Shown here: positions 42,074-49,924 of the stretch, piece after piece | Position numbering within the stretch: the stretch's first letter is position 1 | Layout: each line of letters opens with the position of its first letter | The notes under the pieces: model-generated | Told to the model about the DNA's origin: nothing | Seen by the model: only the letters and a program-made list of their open reading frames with translations | Database searches by the model: none | Program-made: the position numbers and the translations under genes | Origin: Paracoccus shanxieyensis | GTDB taxonomy: Bacteria; Pseudomonadota; Alphaproteobacteria; Rhodobacterales; Rhodobacteraceae | DNA length: 64,000 nt | Direction of reading: 5' to 3' | NCBI RefSeq assembly: GCF_009711265.1 | Contig: NZ_WMII01000008.1 | Location: 1 to 64,000, forward strand

Positions 42074-43243
42074 TCAGCCGAAGACCATCAGCTTGATGGC
42101 GCGGGCATCGGTCACACCGCCGCCGACGCGCTTGGTCGCATAGAAAAGGACATGCGGCTTGGCCGAGAAGGGATCGCGCAGCACGCGCAGATCGGGACGC
42201 TCGACGATGGTATAGGCCGACTTGAAATCGCCGAACGCGATCGAGGCCGAGCCGTTGGCAATGTCGGGCATGTCCTCGCACAGCAGCACCGGATAGCCCA
42301 GCAGTTGCGGAGGCTGGCCCATGGACAGGCTGTCGGCCCACAGGAAGCGCCCGTCCGTGTCGCGCATCTTGCGCACGGCAGCCGCGGTTTTCGAATTCAT
42401 AACGAAGCTCGCATTGGCGCGGTATTGCGCGGCCAGCGCATAGACCAGATCAATCAGCGCGTTGGCCGGGTTGGCTGCGGCGAAATCGCCCGTCGCACCC
42501 GAAGGGATCGTGCCGATCTGTACGTTGTTGGCCGTGGCATTCGCCGCACGCGCATGGGTCAAGAAGCCACGCGGCTTGTTCACGCCGTCGCCGCTGATGA
42601 AGGCGGTCGCTTCGGCGCGGATGAACTTGTCTGCGATGCGACCCGCAAGCCAGCTTTCCACATCGAATGCGCCGTCATCCAGCAGACGCTGGCTGGCCTT
42701 TGGCATGGCGGACAGTTCGTGCACCGGAATGACCACGCGCTGCACGGTCGGGGTCGCAGTGTCGGCGGTAATGTTCGCGGTCTCGGTGGCCCAGCCATGG
42801 GCGATGTCGCCCATATCAACCAGCATCTCGAAGGTCGCCGATTCCACGGTCACCACATTGGCGACCTTGCGCAGCGAGGGCATGCTATTCAGCGCTTCCT
42901 GCACCTGCACGGCGACGGTCGGCGCGGCCAGAAAGCCCGCATCCGAGGTCGAGTTCATCGCCTTGCCCTCCAGCGGCAGACCGCGCAGCGCGCCGTCATC
43001 GCCATGGCGGATATAGGCGTCGAACGCCTTTTGATGCGGAGCGCCGCCATCCGCCTCGGCGGCCAGAGGTGCGCGGGCGCGGGAAAGGTTCTTGCGGTCC
43101 AGCATGGTCATGCGATCTTCCTGTGCTTCCAGTCGTTTCTGAATATCCGTGCGGAAAGACTTGAGTTCATTCACGAACCCCAGCATTTCGGCGCCCAGTT
43201 CACCGGGCATGTCCGCCCCGGCCGCGGTTTTCACCTCGGTCAT
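42074..43243 (-). CDS. GTA g5 major capsid protein
   Basis: The 389-residue protein is an HK97-fold major capsid protein. A helical N-terminal scaffold-like delta domain (about residues 1-90, EMLGFVNELKSFRTDIQKRL) is likely cut off by the g4 protease. The mature capsid has NSTSDAGFLAAPTVAVQVQE, the ISGDGVNKPRGFLTH loop and FYATKRVGGGVTDARAIKLM at the end. The ATG at 43243 was chosen for its GGAGGGG site; an ATG at 43270 overlapping the g4 stop would add nine residues. Confidence 0.96.
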   Translation of the reverse strand: MTEVKTAAGADMPGELGAEMLGFVNELKSFRTDIQKRLEAQEDRMTMLDRKNLSRARAPLAAEADGGAPHQKAFDAYIRHGDDGALRGLPLEGKAMNSTSDAGFLAAPTVAVQVQEALNSMPSLRKVANVVTVESATFEMLVDMGDIAHGWATETANITADTATPTVQRVVIPVHELSAMPKASQRLLDDGAFDVESWLAGRIADKFIRAEATAFISGDGVNKPRGFLTHARAANATANNVQIGTIPSGATGDFAAANPANALIDLVYALAAQYRANASFVMNSKTAAAVRKMRDTDGRFLWADSLSMGQPPQLLGYPVLLCEDMPDIANGSASIAFGDFKSAYTIVERPDLRVLRDPFSAKPHVLFYATKRVGGGVTDARAIKLMVFG

Positions 43244-43266
43244 GGTCCCCTCCGTCTTTGGTGAAA

Positions 43267-43803
43267 TCACTCGGCGCGCAGCGCCATGGTCGCGGCGCGG
43301 AACGCCGCCGCCATCTCAAGGCTGCGGTCGGATTTCTTGCCGACCTTCGCCTCTGCCAGCATGGGAAATGTCACCAGCGACACCTCCCACAGCTCAACCT
43401 CGGTCAGCATGCGGCGGCCCTTGCCGTCCCGCTCTGCGGAAATCGTGCGATAGCCGATCGACAAGCCGTCGATCGCGCCCGCGGCGATCAGCGCCGCCGC
43501 CTCGCGGGCCTGAGCGATCTCGGGCAGCAGGCGGCCCTTGACCCACAGCCCCTTGTCATCCTCGCGGATGTCGTCCCAGACGCCGATGGGACGGGCGGGA
43601 TCGTGCTGCCACAGCATCCGCACCTTGTCGCCCCGCGCGGCCAGACGGGCCAGACTGGCCGCATAGGCGCCCTTGACGACGACATCGCCGCCCTGATCGG
43701 TCAGGCCGAACAGACTGCCATAGCCCTCGATCTGCGTGCCGTCCGACACGATCTGCGCGCCCTGAGCATATTTCAACTCAAGCCCGTAATCCTTGCTCTG
43801 CAA
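43267..43803 (-). CDS. GTA g4 prohead protease
   Basis: The 178-residue protein is a caudoviral prohead serine protease (HK97 gp4-like). The catalytic histidine is in MLWQHDPARPIGVWDDI and the serine in IDGLSIGYRT, with the later VELWEVSLVTFPM. The start is a TTG at 43803: AAAGGAGG lies six bases upstream and no ATG fits between the family N-terminus and that site. The TTG begins two bases after the g3.5 stop, so translation is likely coupled. It should cleave the capsid and itself during maturation. Confidence 0.92.
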   Translation of the reverse strand: MQSKDYGLELKYAQGAQIVSDGTQIEGYGSLFGLTDQGGDVVVKGAYAASLARLAARGDKVRMLWQHDPARPIGVWDDIREDDKGLWVKGRLLPEIAQAREAAALIAAGAIDGLSIGYRTISAERDGKGRRMLTEVELWEVSLVTFPMLAEAKVGKKSDRSLEMAAAFRAATMALRAE

Positions 43804-43805
43804 GA

Positions 43806-44039
43806 TCAGCCTCCTTTCGGGGTAAAAGACAGGATCGACTGGACCGCCTGGGTCAGGATCACCGCGACGACGCCGTAAACGGTCATCCAAAGCCGCCGCT
43901 CCAGCCCCTCGATCAGCCCCTCGATCCGTTCCAGCCGACGCTCGACCTGCCCGAATTGCAGCGCCATGATCCGCTCTTGCGAATCGAAGCGCTGGTCGTG
44001 CCAGTCGAATGGCTCTTTCAGGAAACGCGAGCCCTCCAT
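43806..44039 (-). CDS. GTA g3.5 small membrane-associated protein
   Basis: The 77-residue product is charged and helical in its first two thirds (QFGQVERRLERIEGLIEGLE, coiled-coil like) and then has one transmembrane helix, MTVYGVVAVILTQAVQSIL. Its place between portal and protease, and its size, match g3.5 of the Rhodobacter capsulatus GTA, whose role is unclear. It starts immediately after the portal stop. Confidence 0.82.
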   Translation of the reverse strand: MEGSRFLKEPFDWHDQRFDSQERIMALQFGQVERRLERIEGLIEGLERRLWMTVYGVVAVILTQAVQSILSFTPKGG

Positions 44040-45227
44040 TCAGCCCTCCGTCAGCGGAGGCAGGCCCAGCACCGCCCGCTTTTCGGCAACCGACAGGAAC
44101 TCGGCGGCGCCGACGCGCTGCCAAAGCTGGTCGCGTTCCTCGGCCAGGGCGGGGACCTGATCGGGATCGGGCCGCAGATCGACCTCGGCCCCCAGATGCT
44201 CGGACAGCCACCACGCAACGCTGCTGGCCACCCGAGACACCAGCGGCAGGACGGTCAGGCGATAGAACGCCCGATGCGCCTCGGCATAATTGGCATAGGT
44301 CGCATCGCCCGGAATGCCAATCAGCATGGGCGGCACGCCGAAGGCCTGCGCGATTTCGCGCGCGGCGGCCAGCTTGGTCTCGTGGAATTCCATGTCGCTG
44401 GGCGAAAACCCCATGGGCTTCCAGTCCAGACCGCCCTCCAGCAGCATCGGACGCCCGGCATTGCGCGCGCCCTGATGGTGCATCTCCATCTCGGTCACCA
44501 GCCGGTCGTATTGATCCTCGGACAGGCTGCCCTGCCCGTCCGCGCCCCGATAGACGATCGCCCCCGAAGGCCGCGCGGCATTGTCCAGAAGCGCCTTCGA
44601 CCAGCTCGAGGCGCTGTTATGCACATCGACCGCAACCGCCGCCGCCTGCATGGGCGACAGGCCGTAATGGTCGTCCAGCGGGTGAAAGCTGCGGATATGG
44701 CAGATCGGATCGGGGCTGCCGGTCATGTCGAAACGCACCTTGCGCCCGCCGACGGCATATTCGTAAGCCTCGGGCCAGCCATCCGCGCCGGGCACCACCG
44801 CCATCCGGTCCGAACGCAGCACATGCAATTCGGCGGGCAGGCCCTTGGGCGTCTCGCCCACGGCTTCCAGATAGCCGTTGCCCGACAGCAGGATCTGCCC
44901 GAACAGCGCCTCGAACAGCTCGGCCCGGCCCTGCCCCGCATTGGGGCGGCGCAGCAGATCCAGCGCCGGATGCATGTCATAGCGCCGCTCGCGGTCCTGA
45001 CAGATCAGCGGCACGGCGGCGGCGGCCTCGGCGATCAGCCGGACGGCGCGAAAGCCCACCGGATTGCCCGCAAAGCCCGTCCGCGTCATCGAGGCCGTAT
45101 CGCGGGCCGACCACACGACCCGACCCGAGCCCGCCGCCAGCGCCACCACCTTGCCGGTCGCGCTGGCCTTTGTCTCGACCGGGGCCGGGGCGGTGGCCGC
45201 GCCCCGCCCGAACCAGGGAAAAGCCAT
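44040..45227 (-). CDS. GTA g3 portal protein
   Basis: This 395-residue protein is an HK97-type phage portal, the twelve-part ring through which DNA is packaged and ejected. Family marks are TRTGFAGNPVGFRAVRLIAE, FHPLDDHYGLSPMQAAAVAV, and EIAQAFGVPPMLIGIPGDAT followed by YANYAEAHRAFYRLTVLP. AGGAGG precedes the ATG. A terminator-like hairpin stands between it and the large terminase. Confidence 0.95.
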   Translation of the reverse strand: MAFPWFGRGAATAPAPVETKASATGKVVALAAGSGRVVWSARDTASMTRTGFAGNPVGFRAVRLIAEAAAAVPLICQDRERRYDMHPALDLLRRPNAGQGRAELFEALFGQILLSGNGYLEAVGETPKGLPAELHVLRSDRMAVVPGADGWPEAYEYAVGGRKVRFDMTGSPDPICHIRSFHPLDDHYGLSPMQAAAVAVDVHNSASSWSKALLDNAARPSGAIVYRGADGQGSLSEDQYDRLVTEMEMHHQGARNAGRPMLLEGGLDWKPMGFSPSDMEFHETKLAAAREIAQAFGVPPMLIGIPGDATYANYAEAHRAFYRLTVLPLVSRVASSVAWWLSEHLGAEVDLRPDPDQVPALAEERDQLWQRVGAAEFLSVAEKRAVLGLPPLTEG

Positions 45228-45245
45228 GGTTTCCTCCTGAAATAC

Positions 45246-45275
45246 GAAAAGAAAAGGGCCGCCCGAAAGCGACCC
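45246..45275 (-). terminator. Intrinsic terminator-like hairpin inside the GTA cluster (g2/g3 gap)
   Basis: On the minus strand GGGTCGC and GCGGCCC (one T-G pair) form a seven-base stem with a six-base loop, followed by TTTTCTTTTC. It is in the 125-base gap after the terminase stop and before the portal ATG, the direction of transcription of the cluster. It could end a share of transcripts or be bypassed by antitermination. Confidence 0.6.
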
Positions 45276-45352
45276 CTGTTGCAGTCACGTCCCGCCGTGG
45301 CGCGCATCGCGCGGGCCCGATCAAGGGGCCGGCGATGCGGGGGACAGGCCCC

Positions 45353-46693
45353 CTAAAGTCCCCGGACCGAGGGACGGCGATAGGTTGCCGCAGGCTCGAT
45401 CATCAGCTCGTGGATGGCCCAGACCAGCGCATCCAGCCGGTCGGGCGAGCCCTTGCCCTGATAGCCCGCGACGGTCATGCGGCACATCTGATCCTCGACC
45501 GCGCCCAGCCCGCGCAGATGCCGCACGCGGCCCTGTTCGTAAAGCGCCGCGACCGGCTCGGCCCGCAGGCCCTTGCCGCGACCGGCGCGCAAGGCCCGGA
45601 ACGGCACCAGCGGGTCGATCTGGCGGATCACGCTTTCGATCAGATCGCCGCCCTGATTGACCTCGGCGACCAGCCGTTCCGCGCCATGCCGGTCCATCGC
45701 GGCAATCGCCGCCCGCGCCCAGTCCGTAGGCCCGCCCCGGACCGAGGCATCCTCCAACACATAGGCCCGCCATTCCGTCGCGGGCCCCTCGGACACGACG
45801 CCCGCCACCACGATCCCGCATTCGTCCGAAGCCGCCCCCGAGGTCACCGCCGGATCGACCGCGACGACGATGCGCGACAGCTTCGGCGCCGTCTCGACGC
45901 GGCAACCTTCGACCATGGTGGTCGTCCACAGCGCGCCTTCGACATCGTCCAGCAGCAGGCCTTCCAGCTCCTGCCGGCCCAGCCGCGTGCCGGCATATCG
46001 CGTCTCGACCTCGGCCAGAAAGCTCTCGGCCAGATAGGCGCGGTTCGCATCGGTCGGCGCATGGGTGGTAACGGTCGACGCCGCGCCAAGAATGCGCTTC
46101 AAGACGCCCACATTGCGCGGCGTCGTCGTCACCACCTGCTGCGGATGTTCGCCCAGCCGCAGCGCGAATTGCAGCATGTCCCAGGTATCCTCGGCCTTTT
46201 TCCACTTGGCCAGCTCATCGACCCATGCGGCGTCGAATTGCGGGCCACGCAAGGCCTCGGGCTCATGCGCCGAAAACACCTGCGCCGTGGCCCCGTTCGG
46301 CCAGACCAGACGCCGCCGCCCGGCTTCCCATACCGGGCGGCGGTCGGGGGGCGAGCAGGCCAGAATGCCCGACTCGCCAAAGACCATGACATCGCGCGCC
46401 TGATCGAAGGTCTCGCTGACCAGCGCCACGCGATGCGCGCGGCCCGGTGCATCCGGGGTCGCCCCCTCGACCTGCGCGCGCACCCATTCGGACCCGGCGC
46501 GGGTCTTGCCCGCCCCGCGCCCGCCCATGATGACCCAGCTTTTCCAGTCGCCCTCGGGCGGAAGCTGGTGGGGCAAGGCCCAGAACTCGAACAGCCACGG
46601 CAACGAGGCCAGCGCGTTGTCGCTAAGCCCCCCCAGAAACTCGTCAACCTCATCCGGCTCTGCGCAGGCAAGCCAGGCGGCGCCCGACTTCAT
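45353..46693 (-). CDS. GTA g2 large terminase
   Basis: The 446-residue packaging motor has an N-terminal ATPase with Walker A GGRGAGKT (residues 57-64) and Walker B ending in Asp159-Glu160 (AAWVDELAKW), and a C-terminal nuclease beginning around VVAVDPAVTSGAASDECG. In GTAs it packs random host DNA by headful. The ATG at 46693 (MKSGAAWLA) was chosen on family resemblance from memory; another in-frame ATG at 46744 would add 17 residues. In either case it overlaps the small terminase gene. Confidence 0.94.
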   Translation of the reverse strand: MKSGAAWLACAEPDEVDEFLGGLSDNALASLPWLFEFWALPHQLPPEGDWKSWVIMGGRGAGKTRAGSEWVRAQVEGATPDAPGRAHRVALVSETFDQARDVMVFGESGILACSPPDRRPVWEAGRRRLVWPNGATAQVFSAHEPEALRGPQFDAAWVDELAKWKKAEDTWDMLQFALRLGEHPQQVVTTTPRNVGVLKRILGAASTVTTHAPTDANRAYLAESFLAEVETRYAGTRLGRQELEGLLLDDVEGALWTTTMVEGCRVETAPKLSRIVVAVDPAVTSGAASDECGIVVAGVVSEGPATEWRAYVLEDASVRGGPTDWARAAIAAMDRHGAERLVAEVNQGGDLIESVIRQIDPLVPFRALRAGRGKGLRAEPVAALYEQGRVRHLRGLGAVEDQMCRMTVAGYQGKGSPDRLDALVWAIHELMIEPAATYRRPSVRGL

Positions 46694-47000
46694 CTCGTGC
46701 CGCGCCCAGGTCGAGTGCGCCTGCACCGACCTGTCCGGCAGCATCCTTGCGAAGCTTGTCAACCTTGCCCCTTTCCTCCAGCACCAGATGGGCCGCATCG
46801 CGCAGCGCGCGGACCAGCTTGCCGGATTCCTTCAGTTCATCAGTTTCACCCAACCTGATCTTGTCCCGAAGCCGGGCAAGATCCGCAGCGTAGGACCGAA
46901 ACAGTCCATCCGCGATATCCAGCACGTCCATCTCGTCGGTCTCATCGACCGTGAACGGGCCTTCCGGTGGCTTTTGCCCCGGATCGAAGTTGATCGTCAT
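46650..47000 (-). CDS. GTA g1 small terminase
   Basis: This 116-residue protein is the first gene of the cluster. A short acidic N-terminus (PFTVDETDEMDVLDIADGLF) is followed by charged helices (AADLARLRDKIRLGETDELK, LVLEERGKVDKLRKDAAG). In Rhodobacter capsulatus the g1 product is a small terminase without specific DNA recognition, fitting headful packaging. The ATG at 47000 lies about 49 bases after a leader terminator-like hairpin. Its end overlaps the start of the large terminase. Confidence 0.85.
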   Translation of the reverse strand: MTINFDPGQKPPEGPFTVDETDEMDVLDIADGLFRSYAADLARLRDKIRLGETDELKESGKLVRALRDAAHLVLEERGKVDKLRKDAAGQVGAGALDLGAARDEVGRRLACLRRAG

Positions 47001-47048
47001 TGCGGTATCGCCCTGCCCTCGTGTGCCTGTCCGCACGAGCGAGAGACG

Positions 47049-47083
47049 AAAAAAGCGGCCCAAGGTCCATGACCCGGCCGCTT
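47049..47083 (-). terminator. Intrinsic terminator in the GTA leader
   Basis: On the minus strand AAGCGGCC and GGCCGCTT form a perfect eight-base stem; the 15-base loop holds an inner GGTC/GACC stem, and the stem runs into a T-run (six Ts in all). It lies between the predicted GTA promoter (-10 at 47108-47113) and g1. It may be an attenuator of the GTA operon; alternatively it may end readthrough from mltG upstream. Confidence 0.7.
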
Positions 47084-47107
47084 GCCCATCTCTCCCAGCA
47101 TGTGTAA

Positions 47108-47136
47108 TTTCTACTTTAGGGCGTTCGCTGAGTCAA
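47108..47136 (-). promoter_or_regulatory. Predicted promoter of the GTA cluster
   Basis: On the minus strand TTGACT (47131-47136) and TAGAAA (47108-47113) are separated by exactly 17 bases. The -10 is about 108 bases from the g1 ATG. The surrounding stretch is AT-rich against the GC-rich neighbours. A small dyad TTTAC-N5-GTAAA at 47155-47169, upstream of the -35, is a possible activator site. In Rhodobacter the activator of this promoter is GafA; its gene is not in this window. Confidence 0.6.
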
Positions 47137-47197
47137 CGTTAAACCAAAGGTTGCTTTACCCTTTGTAAATAATCCCTGAAAAACAATGAATTGCCCA

Positions 47198-47249
47198 GCG
47201 CAACACCGTTGCGCACGCTGCATGCAACGGGGCGGTTTCACCCGCCCCG
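47198..47249 (-). terminator. Paired hairpins downstream of mltG
   Basis: CGGGGCGG and CCGCCCCG (47228-47249, six-base loop) directly follow the mltG stop, and GCGCAAC/GTTGCGC (47198-47214, three-base loop) comes next. Neither has a proper T-run, so termination may need Rho or the later hairpin at 47049-47083. Confidence 0.5.
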
Positions 47250-47260
47250 ATGCCGTGGAA

Positions 47261-48439
47261 TCAGTCGCTTTGCACCGGCGTCAGCGGCTCGCCGCGCTGG
47301 CGTTCGATCTCGCGCCAGCGGGCGACATTGGCGTTGTGTTCCTCCAGAGTGCGCGCGAATGCGTGCCCGCCCGAACCATCGGCCACGAAGAACACATATT
47401 GCGTATCCTCGGGATCCAGCGCCGCCGCGATCGAGGCGCGGCCCGGATTGGCGATGGGCGTCGGCGGCAGCCCGTCGATCTGATAGGTGTTATAGGCCGT
47501 GCGCCGCCGCAATTCCGACGCACGGATGCCCCGGTCCAGCACGCCCTTGCCCTCGGTGATGCCATAGATCACCGTCGGGTCGGTCTGCAGCCGCATTCCG
47601 TCACGCAGACGGTTCACGAAGACGCTGGCAACCACGCGCCGCTCGGCGGCGACCGCGGTTTCCTTCTCGATGATCGAGGCCATGATCAGCGCCTCTTCGG
47701 GATTGGCATAGGGCAGCCCGGTCTCGCGCGCCTCCCATGCGGCGGCCAGCGCGGCGGATTGGCGGCGCTGCATTTCTTCTAGCAGCGGCGCGCGCGCCCC
47801 GCCCTTTTGCAGATCATAGGTATCGGGCGCCAGACTGCCCTCGGCGGGAACATCGGCGATGTCGCCGGTCAGGAAACCGGCCTGCTTCAACCCCTCGACG
47901 ATCTGCCAGCTTGTCACGCCCTCGGCCACGGTCAGGCGCAGACGCACGTCCGACTTGGCCTCGGCGGCGGTGATCGCCTCGGGCGCGGGTTCGGTCGCGG
48001 GGTTGTATTTCGCTTGCTCGGCCATCTCGCCGGTCTGGGCATCCGTGTCGCGCAGCACGACCGAATTCTCGCGCACGCCGATGCGGAAAATCACCTCGGT
48101 GCCACAGGTCGACGGCCCGCCAGCGGTCACCGTGTTCACGATATCCTGCATGCTGACATTCGGCGGCACCAGATAGGACCCGAATTTCAGATCCCGCGCC
48201 TTGCCCTGATAATCGGCCCCGGCGCGGAAGATATAGGCGTTCGACACCACGCCCTGCTGCGCCAGTTGCTGGCTGACGGCATTCAGGCTGGCCCCCGGCG
48301 CGACCCGCACGCAGGCGGCCGAGGCATTCGGCCCCGGCGCCACATAGGCATGTTTCGCCCATGCGACCGCGCCCGCCATCGCGACCAAAATGACAACCAG
48401 CAGCGTCAGGAAATTCGACGCGATGTTGCGCCAGATCAT
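47261..48439 (-). CDS. mltG: Endolytic murein transglycosylase MltG
   Basis: The 392-residue protein has an N-terminal membrane helix (FLTLLVVILVAMAGAVAWA) and a periplasmic YceG domain that cuts nascent glycan strands and so ends their growth. The catalytic residue is Glu258 in MASIIEKETAV, and the later conserved segments LQTDPTVIYGI and FARTLEEHNANVARWR are present. Its ATG overlaps the fabF stop (ATGA), a conserved linkage in alphaproteobacteria. Confidence 0.95.
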   Translation of the reverse strand: MIWRNIASNFLTLLVVILVAMAGAVAWAKHAYVAPGPNASAACVRVAPGASLNAVSQQLAQQGVVSNAYIFRAGADYQGKARDLKFGSYLVPPNVSMQDIVNTVTAGGPSTCGTEVIFRIGVRENSVVLRDTDAQTGEMAEQAKYNPATEPAPEAITAAEAKSDVRLRLTVAEGVTSWQIVEGLKQAGFLTGDIADVPAEGSLAPDTYDLQKGGARAPLLEEMQRRQSAALAAAWEARETGLPYANPEEALIMASIIEKETAVAAERRVVASVFVNRLRDGMRLQTDPTVIYGITEGKGVLDRGIRASELRRRTAYNTYQIDGLPPTPIANPGRASIAAALDPEDTQYVFFVADGSGGHAFARTLEEHNANVARWREIERQRGEPLTPVQSD

Positions 48440-49698
48440 CCCTGCACCTTGCCCATCACAAGGCTGGCATTGGTGCCGCCGAAACCAAAGCTGTTCGACA
48501 GGACGTAATCCACCTTGCGGCGCACGGCGGCATTGGCCGCCAGATCAATCGCGGTTTCCCGCGCGGGGTTGTCCAGATTGATCGTCGGCGGGCAGATCTG
48601 GTCGCGGATCGCCAGAATGCAGAAGATCGCCTCGACCGCGCCCGCAGCCCCCAGCAGATGCCCGATACTGGATTTGGTCGAGGACATGACAACATTGCCC
48701 GCCGCATCGCCCAGCAGCCGCTCGACCGCGCCCAGTTCGATCACGTCGGCCATGGTGCTGGTGCCATGCGCGTTGATGTAATCCAGCTTGTCCGGCCCGA
48801 TGCCCGCCCGTTTCAGCGCCGCGCTCATCGAGCGGAAACCGCCATCGCCATCCTCGCTGGGCGCGGTGATGTGATAGGCGTCGCCCGACAGGCCATAGCC
48901 CAGAATCTCGGCATAGATCTTGGCACCGCGCGCCTTGGCGTGCTCGTATTCCTCCAGCACGACGACGCCCGCGCCCTCGGCAATGACGAAACCGTCGCGG
49001 TCCTCGTCCCAGGGGCGGCTGGCGGCCTTGTGGTCATTGTCGCGCTTGGTCGACAGCGCCTTGCAGGCGTTGAAGCCCGCCACGCCGATTTCGCAGATCG
49101 GGCTTTCGGTGCCGCCCGCCACCATCACATCGGCATCGCCCAGCATGATCAGCCGCGCCGCGTCGCCGATGGCATGGGCACCCGTCGAACAGGCCGTGAC
49201 GACGGCGTGGTTCGGCCCCTTGAAGCCGAACCGGATCGAGACCTGCCCCGACACAAGGTTGATCAGCGCGCCGGGAATAAAGAACGGCGACACGCGCTTG
49301 GCGCCCTTTTCCTTGATCAGCACGGCGGTTTCCGCGATCGAGGCCAGACCGCCAATGCCCGCGCCGATCATCACGCCGGTGCGTTCGCGGTCTTCGTCGC
49401 TCTCGGGGATCCAGCCGGAATCCTCGACGGCCTGCTGCGCGGCAGCCATGCCGTACAGGATGAAATCATCGACCTTGCGGCGGTCTTTCGGCTCCATCCA
49501 GTCGTCGGGATTGAACGTGCCGTTGGTGCCGTCGCCCAAGGGGATCTCGCAGGCATATTTCGTGGCGACGCCTGACGCGTCAAACCGTGTGATCGGCCCG
49601 GCACCGGATTCCCCGGCCAGAAGCCGTGTCCAGGTTTCCTCGACGCCGCAAGCAAGCGGGGTGACCATCCCAAGGCCGGTAACGACAACTCTGCGCAT
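48436..49698 (-). CDS. fabF: 3-oxoacyl-ACP synthase II
   Basis: The 420-residue condensing enzyme extends acyl-ACP with malonyl-ACP in fatty acid synthesis. The nucleophile is Cys170 in VVTACSTGAHAIG, with the two histidines in YINAHGTSTMAD and SSIGHLLGAAG. An AAGGAG sits before the ATG. It overlaps mltG at its end. An acpP gene, often just upstream of fabF, is not present here; the next gene on that side is the divergent TelA gene. Confidence 0.96.
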   Translation of the reverse strand: MRRVVVTGLGMVTPLACGVEETWTRLLAGESGAGPITRFDASGVATKYACEIPLGDGTNGTFNPDDWMEPKDRRKVDDFILYGMAAAQQAVEDSGWIPESDEDRERTGVMIGAGIGGLASIAETAVLIKEKGAKRVSPFFIPGALINLVSGQVSIRFGFKGPNHAVVTACSTGAHAIGDAARLIMLGDADVMVAGGTESPICEIGVAGFNACKALSTKRDNDHKAASRPWDEDRDGFVIAEGAGVVVLEEYEHAKARGAKIYAEILGYGLSGDAYHITAPSEDGDGGFRSMSAALKRAGIGPDKLDYINAHGTSTMADVIELGAVERLLGDAAGNVVMSSTKSSIGHLLGAAGAVEAIFCILAIRDQICPPTINLDNPARETAIDLAANAAVRRKVDYVLSNSFGFGGTNASLVMGKVQG

Positions 49699-49858
49699 AG
49701 ATGGCTCCTTAACCCTCGCATAATCGGGCAGGTTCTACACGCGCCCCGGGCTTCGCGCAACGCCGAGGCGTGCGCGCGGTTCCAAAACGCCCCGCGCGCG
49801 GCCCCTGCGCGGCAGTTGCAAGACCTTGGGCAAAATACCGCGCCTTGGCCAACTGCCA

Positions 49859-49886
49859 TTGAACCCTCACAAAATCCGCCTATTCT
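49859..49886 (+). promoter_or_regulatory. Candidate promoter of the TelA cluster
   Basis: TTGAAC (49859-49864) and TATTCT (49881-49886) stand 16 bases apart, about 40 bases before the TelA ATG. The region between the divergent fabF and telA genes holds no gene. Confidence 0.5.
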
Positions 49887-49924
49887 GCGCGGGGTCATGA
49901 TTATCATCATAAAGGGCCACCGGA

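Noticed and set aside
43956..46858. Very long plus-strand open frames opposite the portal and terminase genes (up to 949 codons)
   Set aside because: They are antisense to two well-supported GTA genes, full of Arg, Pro and Ala, with no ribosome site and no domain. Codon bias on the minus strand explains them.
47155..47169. CtrA full site (TTAA-N7-TTAA) in the GTA promoter region
   Set aside because: The stretch is AT-rich and has one GTTAA, but no second TTAA at the right spacing. Only a TTTAC-N5-GTAAA dyad is present.
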